NCBI RefSeq assembly: GCF_001544575.2
Contig: NZ_FCNY02000007.1
Location: 346,343-410,342, forward strand
Origin: Caballeronia cordobensis
GTDB taxonomy: Bacteria > Pseudomonadota > Gammaproteobacteria > Burkholderiales > Burkholderiaceae
Length of the DNA: 64,000 bases
Direction: 5' to 3'
Part shown: one piece after another, positions 27,178 through 35,049 of the stretch
Layout: the number at the start of each line of letters is the position of its first letter
Numbering within the stretch: the first letter of the stretch is position 1
The notes under the pieces: generated by a model
Databases searched by the model: none
Told to the model about the DNA's origin: nothing
Seen by the model: only the letters and a program-made list of their open reading frames with translations
Translations under genes and position numbers: made by a program

Positions 27178-28089
27178 TTACGGGATCGCATCGGCGATGC
27201 GCTGTCTCATCGTGGCATCGGGATAGATGCCGATGCCCGCGTGCGCGTTGTCGATCATGTATTCGGGCCGTCCCGTGCCGGGAATCACGCAGGTGACGGC
27301 GGGGTGGCCCAGCACGAATTTGAGCAGGAGCTGTGCCCACGAGGTGCAGCCGAGCGTCTGCGCGAACGCGGGCAGCGGGCGGTTGCGCAGGCTTGCGAGC
27401 AGCGAGCCGCCGCCGAAGGGCTGGTTGACGATCACCGCGACGCCGCGTTCGGCTGCGAGCGGCAGGAGGCGCGCTTCGGCGTCGCGGTCGTTGGCGGCGT
27501 AGTTGATCTGCACGAAGTCGATGCGCTCCGAGCGCAGCACCGCTTCGACCTGGGCAAACGCGCTCGACGTGTAGTGCGTGATACCGATGTAGCGGATTTT
27601 CCCGGTGGCTTTCCAGTCGCGCAGGGTGGCGAGGTGCGTGCGCCAGTCGAGCAGGTTGTGGATCTGCATCAGGTCGATGCGATCGGTTTGCCACAAGCGC
27701 ATCGATTGCTCCATCTGCGCGATGCCGGCTGCGCGTCCATCGATCCAGACCTTGGTGGCGATGAACGCCTTGTTCCGCGTGTTCGATTCGGCGAGCAGCG
27801 CGCCCGCGACGGCTTCGGACGAGCCGTACATCGGCGATGAATCGATCACCGAGCCGCCGGCCGCGAAGAGCGCGCGCAGGACACCGGCGAGTTCGCGGCG
27901 GCGGGCTAAGTCGTCGCCGGCGTCGAAGGTGCGCCAGGTGCCGCAGCCGACGATGGGCAGCTTTTCGCCCGTCGAGGGGATGGGGCGGGTGAGCATGGGC
28001 TGTGTTTCAGCGGCGCGGGGCGCGCGGGCGAGGTGCGTCGCGAGGGCTGTGGCGGTGGCCGTGCGGAGGAAGTGGCGGCGGGTGGGCAT
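27178..28089 (-). CDS. Tat-exported aldo/keto reductase
   Basis: 303 residues. The N-terminus 'MPTRRHFLRTATATALATHL' is a twin-arginine signal peptide, so export of a folded, cofactor-loaded enzyme is predicted. The mature part has the AKR fold with Asp/Tyr in 'SVIDSSPMYGSSE', Lys in 'FIATKVWIDG' and His in 'IDLMQIHNLLDW'. Substrate unknown. Start 28089 is chosen because it begins the Tat signal; an AAAGG lies somewhat far upstream. Confidence 0.8.
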   Translation of the reverse strand: MPTRRHFLRTATATALATHLARAPRAAETQPMLTRPIPSTGEKLPIVGCGTWRTFDAGDDLARRRELAGVLRALFAAGGSVIDSSPMYGSSEAVAGALLAESNTRNKAFIATKVWIDGRAAGIAQMEQSMRLWQTDRIDLMQIHNLLDWRTHLATLRDWKATGKIRYIGITHYTSSAFAQVEAVLRSERIDFVQINYAANDRDAEARLLPLAAERGVAVIVNQPFGGGSLLASLRNRPLPAFAQTLGCTSWAQLLLKFVLGHPAVTCVIPGTGRPEYMIDNAHAGIGIYPDATMRQRIADAIP

Positions 28090-28730
28090 GGGTCGTAGTA
28101 TGCCTTTCATTAGCGCACGAATGCACGCCGGGTCTCCTCGCGAAACGCCGAAGCAACGACTCGTCCGACAGTCGCTTGAACGGAGGAAACGTCCAATAGT
28201 AACGTGGTCCGGCGAAGCATTGCTTTTCGGCCTCAAGCCATAGACAGGCAGTAACGTGGATCAATAGAATATCTGCAAATTGAAGACGATCTTGCTGACC
28301 GGAAAAAGCACTACGAATACCGTTATGCCACTGAAACCAAAGCCAGACGTAAATAGCCCGCGAAGAAGATTTCTCAATGTGCGGGCGGCGATCCGAACGA
28401 TGCGGGTTTCGTGCGACATGGACGACTGGACTCGGCGGCATTTAAGCTGAGCAGGCTCGTGTCGTCGCGGGTGCATTCGATTCGCCCCCGCACGTCCGAT
28501 ATTTTTGGATTTCTTGTTCGCATTCCTTGGTTGCATGTCAGCCTCGCATGAAACATCTGATATTCGGTCGATTTTTCAACTGGTGTTTGAAAGAACAGCG
28601 CGGTTGATCATAGCGGCGTTGAAGTTGATTGGATAGATTAAATGTCCTAAATAAAATGGGACTTTAATCAGCTAGTTTATAAATTTGGATGCCTTTTGTC
28701 CTATTTAAAATCGCGCTGGATAGAAAGCGC

Positions 28731-28755
28731 AAAAAGATGACAAGAAGCTGTCATC
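28731..28755 (-). terminator. Rho-independent terminator, minus strand
   Basis: Read on the minus strand, the 7-bp stem GATGACA-gcttct-TGTCATC is followed by TTTTT. It would end a leftward transcript crossing the hairpin array at 28820-28964. Confidence 0.6.
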
Positions 28756-28819
28756 TCGCTATTCAGGCAAGGGGTAGTCGAGTTTGATCGACGTGCGCTA
28801 GTCGATTGGGAGAATGAGT

Positions 28820-28964
28820 CGAGGTGTTTGGATCGCCGAAACACCTCGATTGTCTCCGTCGAATACGGAGGATGTGAGTACCGATTGCGTTCGTTCTGAC
28901 ACCTGGTCGGTCTATCTCCGAATGTTTCGGAGGATGCGCACTACGAGCCGGAGGCAGCTCCGGC
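28820..28964 (-). ncRNA. Array of four stem-loops, possible small RNA
   Basis: Four perfect hairpins follow each other: CGAGGTGTTT (28820-28829 with 28839-28848), CTCCGT (28854-28859 with 28865-28870), CTCCGAA (28916-28922 with 28926-28932) and GCCGGAG (28947-28953 with 28958-28964). A minus-strand terminator lies 65 bases beyond. The strand and the existence of a transcript are inferred; no known RNA family was recognised. Confidence 0.3.
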
Positions 28965-29184
28965 CGAGACGTTAGCACTAAAACTCCGAAAGGGGAATCG
29001 CAATCCGTGCGTCGGTGCAGCCGGCCCTGGTTATGAGTAGCGGCTACGGATGAGTTTGACGACAGTTCCTTTTGCCTCATCAAAGCATCAGCGGGGCTTT
29101 TTGCCTTGGGGAAATGGCAGTCAACAATAAATGACAGTTATTCAGATTCCAAGCGCTATGTGGGGGGTATAACTTCACGGTTAA

Positions 29185-29277
29185 AACCGGCAATGCACTA
29201 CCGATGTGACTGCGATTGATCGCGCCGAGCGATACATGAGCTACAACGCATTGCTGAACAACAACCGTCCAACATGA
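29185..29277 (+). pseudogene. C-terminal remnant of the gene upstream of the PLD effector
   Basis: A frame opening directly after a stop codon reads 'DRAERYMSYNALLNNNRPT' and ends in TGA overlapping the start codon of the next gene (ATGA), the usual form of coupled effector operons. It has no start codon or N-terminus, so it is probably the tail of a deleted gene. Family not recognised with certainty. Confidence 0.35.
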
Positions 29278-29903
29278 CTCAGCACCCGTCGATTACCGTA
29301 CCCATTGCGCTGTCACAGACTCAAAGCGCCGCGATAACCCTGCCCTGGTTCGTGCAGCGGACTGAATATGGGCCTGAGCAGGCCACATACAAGCCACTTG
29401 TGAACGGCCACGATGCGTTCGGCGCGCTCTACGAGGCCATCGACAAGGCCAAACTCCATCAGCAGTACGATGCCAACCTCGACGCGAGCAAGACGGTCCT
29501 ACCCGAACAGGTTCCGGGACTCAAGGTTCACGTCTGCTCGCTGGTTGCGCCGGATTCGCCAGCGGGTAGTCCTTGGGTGCCAGTCTATGTGCACAGCAAG
29601 ATCATGATTATCGATGACGTGTTCCTTACGCACGGTTCGGCCAATGTCAACCGGCGCAGTATGGAAGTGGATAGTGAACTGAATATCTGTCATGAGAGGA
29701 TGGATGTGACGCAGCCGTTGCGCAGGCGGTTGTGGGATATGCACACGGATGGACGAGGTGCGCAGGATGATCCTGATATTGCAGCAAAGACTTGGGAGGA
29801 CATCGTTAAGCGGAATTCACGAAACCAGTCAGGCAATCTATCGCCTATCGCTTCACTCATCGGTTTCATGTGGACTGGCAAGAGCCGTTTGCGGCTGGAC
29901 TGA
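29274..29903 (+). pseudogene. Type VI phospholipase-D (Tle5-like) effector, internally deleted
   Basis: 209 residues. The N-terminus 'ITLPWFVQRTEYGPEQATYKP' and 'VNGHDAFGALYEAIDKAK' is that of Tle5-like PLD effectors. It then jumps at 'KLHQQYDANLDASKT' to the C-terminal half with one HKD motif, 'VHSKIMIIDDVFLTHGSANVNRRS'. The first HKD motif and several hundred residues are missing. PLD enzymes need two HKD motifs, so the product should be inactive. The deletion keeps the frame. Operon with the immunity gene, 3 bases apart. Confidence 0.75.
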
Positions 29904-29906
29904 ACG

Positions 29907-31202
29907 ATGAAACACAACACAGCCATTGCAATCTGTCTGACGTTTGCGCTTTGCGCCTGCTCGGATAAGGACAATCCAATGCCGACTCAAACCGAAATGA
30001 GCGCCATGCGCGCGAAACTAGCCTTTACCTGCGCTCACGAAACCGACCACCTGCCGCCGCTCGATCCGCAGGCCGATATGCTTTTCCAGTATGCTCTGTT
30101 CATCGAAAAGAAACCCGGTCCCGAGGACTTTAATGCAGCGGCCCGCTACTATCGAATCGCCGCCACATATGGTCATTACAAGGCCAACCATAACCTGCAA
30201 CTGCTGGTGTCTACTGGACAGGCGTCGTCTCCTCATGCGGCCACGGAAACGATTGACCTGGCCGAACAGTTGATCGCTGCCGGCATCCCTGGTGGCTACT
30301 ACGACATGGGGCATTACCTCGAACTCGGCTATGGCGTGAAGCAGGATGAGAAGAAGGCGCGGATTTATTTCCGCAAGGCTGCGGACCTGGGCAGTCCAGA
30401 GGCACAAGCCTACGTTGCAAAATTGCTTGAACCTAAAGATCGCGCTCCTGAAATCGCTCGCCAAATGCGGCAATGTGCGACTGATCAAGGTAATCGTGAT
30501 GCAGCGAATGAGCTAGGCATTGATTTGATGACAGACAAACTCTATTCCGAGGCTGTTAATGTTTTTCAGACGGGAGTGGCTGCAGGTGACGTGACATCTG
30601 CGTCGTTCCTCCAGAATGGCTTTAACACTCAACCATCCGACAGACTCTATTACATTGGGCAATCTAACGACCCCGAACGCTCACGCCGATACGAGGTAAT
30701 CTGGAAATTCCTGAACGACCATGACGGCCTCAATCCCAAGGTGCCCGATATCGACCAGATCGTGCCGCTACCGCCCGCGAAGCTGCCCGAGTGGGACGGC
30801 ACATTCCAGTGGCAAAAGCAGCAAGACACAGCCGTGCCACCGCAAAAGCCGTCCGATGAGCTGGTAAATCGCTTGGCGAAGGAGAAGAAGCTCGATCCGT
30901 CGACTGGCTTGCCGCTCTCGCCTCAGCAACGCAGCGCACTCGAACCCAAGGTGCCACTGGGCCAGACCGTGCGCGCGTTCGAGGCGTGCCCACAAGCAGG
31001 CGTGTGGCAAGCCTGCTCGCCTTCAGGCTATGTCGCAACACCGGCAACGCGCACTTTCCATAAAGGCGAGAAGTTGCCACTACTCGACGTAGAGCAACCA
31101 CGTGCATTCGCACTGCTCGACAACATGTTGGGCGCTCGCCGCATGCACACGGACGGCTTCTGGCGGTTAGTTTCCTACACCGATGACAGATTCACAGCAT
31201 GA
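29907..31202 (+). CDS. Sel1-repeat lipoprotein, Tle5-type immunity protein
   Basis: 431 residues. A lipoprotein signal ('ICLTFALCAC') is followed by Sel1-like repeats ('AARYYRIAATYGHYKANHNL', 'GGYYDMGHYLELGYGVKQDEKKARIYFRKAADLGSPEAQ') and a C-terminal domain (from about residue 230, 'LYYIGQSNDPERSRRYEVIWKFL') of the DUF6396 type. Sel1-repeat periplasmic proteins are established immunity partners of PldB-like type VI effectors. It directly follows the broken effector and appears intact. GC content is lower than the neighbouring chromosome, supporting transfer. Confidence 0.75.
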   Translation: MKHNTAIAICLTFALCACSDKDNPMPTQTEMSAMRAKLAFTCAHETDHLPPLDPQADMLFQYALFIEKKPGPEDFNAAARYYRIAATYGHYKANHNLQLLVSTGQASSPHAATETIDLAEQLIAAGIPGGYYDMGHYLELGYGVKQDEKKARIYFRKAADLGSPEAQAYVAKLLEPKDRAPEIARQMRQCATDQGNRDAANELGIDLMTDKLYSEAVNVFQTGVAAGDVTSASFLQNGFNTQPSDRLYYIGQSNDPERSRRYEVIWKFLNDHDGLNPKVPDIDQIVPLPPAKLPEWDGTFQWQKQQDTAVPPQKPSDELVNRLAKEKKLDPSTGLPLSPQQRSALEPKVPLGQTVRAFEACPQAGVWQACSPSGYVATPATRTFHKGEKLPLLDVEQPRAFALLDNMLGARRMHTDGFWRLVSYTDDRFTA

Positions 31203-31234
31203 TGCGGACAGTCGCGTGAGGTTAAGCGTAAAGC

Positions 31235-31456
31235 CTACCGCCAACTCGTCAGACGCGGGTCCGGTGGCTCTGGGGTGCGCTGCACGATATGCCGGAACGC
31301 GGGTTCTTCGTGGAAGGTGAACCCGTCCGCGTGCGGCGCATCCCCGCGCCGGTAACTTGCCAGCGCGCCGCGCGAAATGCCCAACACGCGGCAGGCATCC
31401 AGCAGCGAGACGAACGCCCGCCCGGATTTGTGGGGTATACATGGGTTACCTCGCAA
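31235..31456 (-). pseudogene. Possible helix-turn-helix protein remnant
   Basis: A 73-codon frame without a good start (TTG only) reads 'SLLDACRVLGISRGALASYRR', which looks like a helix-turn-helix, then 'GFTFHEEPAFRHIVQRTPEPP'. It begins 3 bases past the chloride-channel gene stop codon on the same strand. It may be the tail of a truncated gene at the edge of the accessory patch. Not recognised. Confidence 0.25.
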
Positions 31457-31459
31457 CGC

Positions 31460-33241
31460 TCAATGCTTCCTCAACACCACCTCACGCCGAAACCCCCTGA
31501 ACCGCTCCCGCCGATGCTCCTCGTCGAAGTGCGCCTTCGCCGGCTTCACGAGATCGCTGCGCGACACGATGCCGACGAGCTTCAGCGACTGCTTGTCCGT
31601 GACCACCGGCAGGCGCTCCAGCTCATGCACCGCGAGGCGCGTCGCGGCGAGACGGCATGGCTCGCCCGGCAGCGCGAACGCTGGTGCGCCATGGTTCGAG
31701 CGCTGCAAGGCATCGCCGACCGTCAGGCCCGCCTCATCCGCCGCCGACGCCCCGATCAACGCGCCCAGCGACGCCCGGTCGAGCATGCCGGCCAGCACGC
31801 CATCACGCACCACGGGATACGCGCGATGCACCTGTTGCGGCCCGAAGTGCTTCGCGAGCACATCCGCGAGCGGCGTGGCGGCATCGATCGTCAGCACGTC
31901 GCGGGTCATGACTTCATCGACGTGATGGCGCTCCAGCGGGTCCACGCCGTATTCGCGATAGATGTGATACCCGCGCCGCGCGATTTTCTCAGTCATGATC
32001 GAGCGCTTCATCACGACGGTCGCGAAGCCGTGCGCGACGAGCGTCGCGGCGAGCAGCGGCAAGAGCGCGTTGGCGTCGTGCGTGAGACCGAACGCGAAAA
32101 CGATCGCGGTGAGCGGCGCACCGAGCGTCGCGCCGAGCGTCGCCGCCATGCAGACGAGCGGCCACAGTGCGGCGTCGTGTCCCGGCAGGACCGCGCCGAG
32201 CACGGTGCCGAGGCCCGCGCCGAGCATCAACAGCGGCGCGAGCACGCCGCCCGACGTGCCCGAGGCCAGCGCCACGACCCAGATGATCGCCTTCACGGCG
32301 AGGATCGACAGCGCGACGGAAATCGCGATGTGCTGATGCAGCAGGTCGCCGATCACGTCATAGCCGACGCCGAGCGCGCGCGGCTCCAGATATCCGCCGA
32401 TGCCGACAAACACCGCGCCGAGCGCCGGCCACCACATCCAGTGGATCGGCAGCTTGTGGAACAGGTCTTCGAGCTTGTAGAGCGCCGCCGACAGCCCCGA
32501 CGCCAGCGCGCCCGACAGCAGACCCGCGACGAGGCACGACAGCAGCGAGATCATGTGCGGCGGCTCGGTCTGGAGCGGAAAGAGCGCTTCGGTGCCGAAC
32601 ACCGCCGCGCGCGCGAAGCCCGCGACCGCGCACGCAAGCGCCACCGGCAAAAAGCTGCGCGGCCGCCATTCGAACAGCAGCAATTCGACCGCGAGCAGCA
32701 CCGCCGCGACCGGCGTGCCGAACACCGCCGTCATGCCCGCCGCCGCGCCCGCGACGAGCAGCGTCTTGCGCTCCGCCGCCGTCACGTCGATGCATTGCGC
32801 GATCAGCGAGCCGAGCGCGCCGCCCGTCATGATGATCGGGCCTTCCGCCCCGAACGGCCCGCCGCTGCCGATCACGATGCCCGACGAAAGCGGTTTCAGA
32901 ATCGCCACTTTCGGCGACATGCGGCTCTTGCCGAACAAAATCGCTTCGATGGCTTCGGGAATGCCGTGACCGCGAATCTTGTCCGAACCGAAGCGCGCCA
33001 TCATGCCGACGATCAGGCCGCCGATCACCGGAATCGCAATGACCCAGGCCCCGAGCGTATTGAGGGCGGGCGAGCGGTCCGCGATCGAGAACGTGCCGAA
33101 GAAGAACAGGTTCGTGAACAGATGGATGAGCGCGAGGAGCACGACGGCCGCGAGCGTCGCGATCGCGCCGATAACGGCGGCGAGCCCGCAGATTTTCAGG
33201 AGCCGGTCGTTGACCGAAAAGTCCCGTTTGTGATGGTCCAT
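31460..33241 (-). CDS. ClC-type chloride channel/antiporter with CBS pair
   Basis: 593 residues. The membrane domain (about 1-430) carries the ClC selectivity signatures 'GHGIPEAIEAILFGKS', 'GSGGPFGAEGPIIMTG' and 'GTSGGVLAPLLMLGAGLG'. The C-terminal part (440-560) has two CBS motifs ('VDEVMTRDVLTIDAATPLADV', 'ELERLPVVTDKQSLKLVGIVSRSDLV') that usually bind adenine nucleotides. Inner membrane. ATG 33241 has CGGGAG upstream; the longer frame starts at TTG. Third gene of an operon with HPP-CBS and MarR genes. Confidence 0.88.
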   Translation of the reverse strand: MDHHKRDFSVNDRLLKICGLAAVIGAIATLAAVVLLALIHLFTNLFFFGTFSIADRSPALNTLGAWVIAIPVIGGLIVGMMARFGSDKIRGHGIPEAIEAILFGKSRMSPKVAILKPLSSGIVIGSGGPFGAEGPIIMTGGALGSLIAQCIDVTAAERKTLLVAGAAAGMTAVFGTPVAAVLLAVELLLFEWRPRSFLPVALACAVAGFARAAVFGTEALFPLQTEPPHMISLLSCLVAGLLSGALASGLSAALYKLEDLFHKLPIHWMWWPALGAVFVGIGGYLEPRALGVGYDVIGDLLHQHIAISVALSILAVKAIIWVVALASGTSGGVLAPLLMLGAGLGTVLGAVLPGHDAALWPLVCMAATLGATLGAPLTAIVFAFGLTHDANALLPLLAATLVAHGFATVVMKRSIMTEKIARRGYHIYREYGVDPLERHHVDEVMTRDVLTIDAATPLADVLAKHFGPQQVHRAYPVVRDGVLAGMLDRASLGALIGASAADEAGLTVGDALQRSNHGAPAFALPGEPCRLAATRLAVHELERLPVVTDKQSLKLVGIVSRSDLVKPAKAHFDEEHRRERFRGFRREVVLRKH

Positions 33242-33276
33242 GTCGTGTGCTCCCGGAGATTCAAACGTCGATTGAT

Positions 33277-33687
33277 TCAAAGATCGATTTGCGGCACGCG
33301 GAACGCGCCTTCGAGCGACTTCAGTTCCGCGCGATGCAGCGCTGCGAGGCGTTCGAGCACTTCTTCGCCGCGCGCCTCGAGATACACGTGCACCTGACGC
33401 CGGTCCTCGACGCTCTGCGCGCGGCGCACGAGCCCGGCCGCCTCGCAGCGCGTCACCAGCGCCACGACGCCGTGGTGATGCGACTGCATGCGCTCCGCCA
33501 GTTCGCCAACGGTCGCCCAGTCGCGGCCCGGATAGCCCTTGATATGCAAAAGCAGCAGGTATTGCAGCCGCGTGATGCCTTCGTCCTGCGCGGCGCGTTC
33601 GGAAAAGCGCTCGAAACGCCGCATCTGATAGCGGAATTCGGACAACTGCTCGAAGTCCGGCTTGTTGAGATGACGTGGTTCGTTCAT
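33277..33687 (-). CDS. MarR family transcriptional regulator
   Basis: 136 residues with a winged helix ('WATVGELAERMQSHHHGVVALVTRCEAAGLVRRAQSVEDRRQVHVYL', with the DxR wing as DRRQ). It lies between the HPP-CBS gene and the ClC gene, all on one strand with gaps of 25 and 35 bases, so it probably regulates its own operon. An imperfect palindrome upstream of the first gene (34973-34987) is a candidate operator. The inducer is unknown. Confidence 0.88.
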   Translation of the reverse strand: MNEPRHLNKPDFEQLSEFRYQMRRFERFSERAAQDEGITRLQYLLLLHIKGYPGRDWATVGELAERMQSHHHGVVALVTRCEAAGLVRRAQSVEDRRQVHVYLEARGEEVLERLAALHRAELKSLEGAFRVPQIDL

Positions 33688-33712
33688 GGATTCCGGTTTC
33701 CTGCGACGCGGC

Positions 33713-34900
33713 TCACGCGCTCTTGCGCTCGCCCGCGAACGATTGTCGATAAAGGCCCGAAATCAGGTCGGTCTCGGTGATCATCCCGACAAGCTGATCG
33801 TGCGGGCCGATCACGGGGATATGGTGGTGCCCGAAGTGCGCGAACATCGGCACGAGTTCGGCGATCGGCGTCTCGGTCCGAACGGTGCAGACATCCGTCG
33901 TCATGAGCGCGGCGACGAGCGGCGGCGTCGTCGAGGGGCCGCGCAGCAGCTTTTCGATGGCGTGCTTCACGCCTTCCGTGATGCCGCCGCCGCGCACGGG
34001 CGCGAGGTCCGCGCGCGTGACGATGCCCTGCACGCGGCGCGTCGCATCGATCACCGGGAGCGCCTTCACGCGATGCCGGTCGATGAGCGCGAGCGCCGCC
34101 TGCGCGCTCGTATCCGGGCTCACCGAGACGATCGCGCGCGACATGATGTCGGCGCAGGTGAACTCGGTGAAGCGGCGCGCATACGCCTGCAACTGGGTTT
34201 CGCGCAGCAGCGTTTCGAGATCGTCCGGATCGACGTCGAGCATTTCGCTGCGTCGCGCGAGCACGGCCTCGAGATCGGCGCGCGTGAAGGACGACGCATC
34301 CGGCGGCGCGCTCGCGGGCTTCGGTGCGGCATGACCGTGCGGATAGCGGTGCCCGGTCAGCGCATGAAACACGATCGCGGAGCCGAGCAACGCCACCGAC
34401 TGAATCGCGACGGGCGCGAGCACGAAGCCGTAGCCGAGCGCGTGAACCGACGGCCCGCCGAGCACCGCCGTCAGCGCGACCGCGCCCGAGGGCGGGTGCA
34501 CGCAGCGCAGCGCGAACATCGCGCAGATGGCGAGACACGCGGCGAGCGCGGCGGCATCGACGGGATCGTGGACGAACATCGCGCAGGTGACGCCGACCGT
34601 CGCCGAGACGATATTGCCGCCGATGATCGACCACGGCTGCGCGAGCGGGCTCGCCGGGACCGCGAACAGCAGCACGGCGGAAGCGCCCATCGGCGCGATC
34701 AGAAACGGAATCGCGGACGCGTCGCCGATCAGCAGATGCGCGATGCCGCCCGTCAGCGCAATGCCGATCAGCGCGCCGACGCCCGCGCGCAGGCGCTCGG
34801 ACCAGCGCAGCGTGACGGGGGCGGGAAGAAAGCCATGCAGCCAGCGAAGCAAAGCGGATCGCGACACGTTTTCAGTGTTCCCGGAAAAGTCAGTGGACAT
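33713..34900 (-). CDS. HPP family membrane protein with CBS domains
   Basis: 395 residues. The N-terminal HPP domain has four or five helices with 'APMGASAVLLFAVPASPLAQPW' and the HPP signature 'ALRCVHPPSGAVALTAVLGG'. The C-terminal half has two CBS motifs ('CADIMSRAIVSVSPDTSAQAAL', 'VAALMTTDVCTVRTETPIAEL'). Some HPP proteins transport nitrite in plants and cyanobacteria; the role here is unknown. First gene of the operon with MarR and ClC. ATG 34900 is preferred over an upstream start in the promoter region. Confidence 0.85.
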   Translation of the reverse strand: MSTDFSGNTENVSRSALLRWLHGFLPAPVTLRWSERLRAGVGALIGIALTGGIAHLLIGDASAIPFLIAPMGASAVLLFAVPASPLAQPWSIIGGNIVSATVGVTCAMFVHDPVDAAALAACLAICAMFALRCVHPPSGAVALTAVLGGPSVHALGYGFVLAPVAIQSVALLGSAIVFHALTGHRYPHGHAAPKPASAPPDASSFTRADLEAVLARRSEMLDVDPDDLETLLRETQLQAYARRFTEFTCADIMSRAIVSVSPDTSAQAALALIDRHRVKALPVIDATRRVQGIVTRADLAPVRGGGITEGVKHAIEKLLRGPSTTPPLVAALMTTDVCTVRTETPIAELVPMFAHFGHHHIPVIGPHDQLVGMITETDLISGLYRQSFAGERKSA

Positions 34901-34972
34901 ACACAACACTGGCTGCCCGGGTCGATGACGCGAAAGCGAGCGTGCGTAAAACACGAAATTCTATCGCAACAT

Positions 34973-34987
34973 GATACAAATTGTCGC
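34973..34987. promoter_or_regulatory. Candidate MarR operator
   Basis: GATACAAATTGTCGC contains the symmetric core ACAA-a-TTGT, as in many MarR/OhrR sites. It lies 73 bases upstream of the HPP gene; a TAGAAT -10-like hexamer for that gene lies just downstream, at about 34958-34963 on the minus strand. Confidence 0.35.
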
Positions 34988-35049
34988 GTGCGTTGTTTCG
35001 CGGCGTGTACGATGAGCTATCCCTCGCGCCTCTGCCCATCACGCTCGAC

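Larger units (their letters stand above)
28090..29180. other. Non-coding, partly AT-rich accessory segment
   Basis: About 1.1 kb without a convincing gene. 28560-28735 is markedly AT-richer than the surroundings, a sign of foreign origin. Several ORFs are open but show no ribosome-binding site or recognisable protein. The segment holds an array of stem-loops at 28736-28964 described separately. A weak hairpin before GGGGCTTTTT lies at about 29075-29100. Confidence 0.6.

Noticed and set aside
28763..29083. 106-codon minus-strand ORF ending near a terminator
   Set aside because: No ribosome-binding site, no recognisable protein, and it crosses the hairpin array.
31167..31442. 91-codon minus-strand ORF starting MYTPQIRAG
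   Set aside because: Another frame of the same segment gives a more protein-like helix-turn-helix sequence; neither has good start signals.
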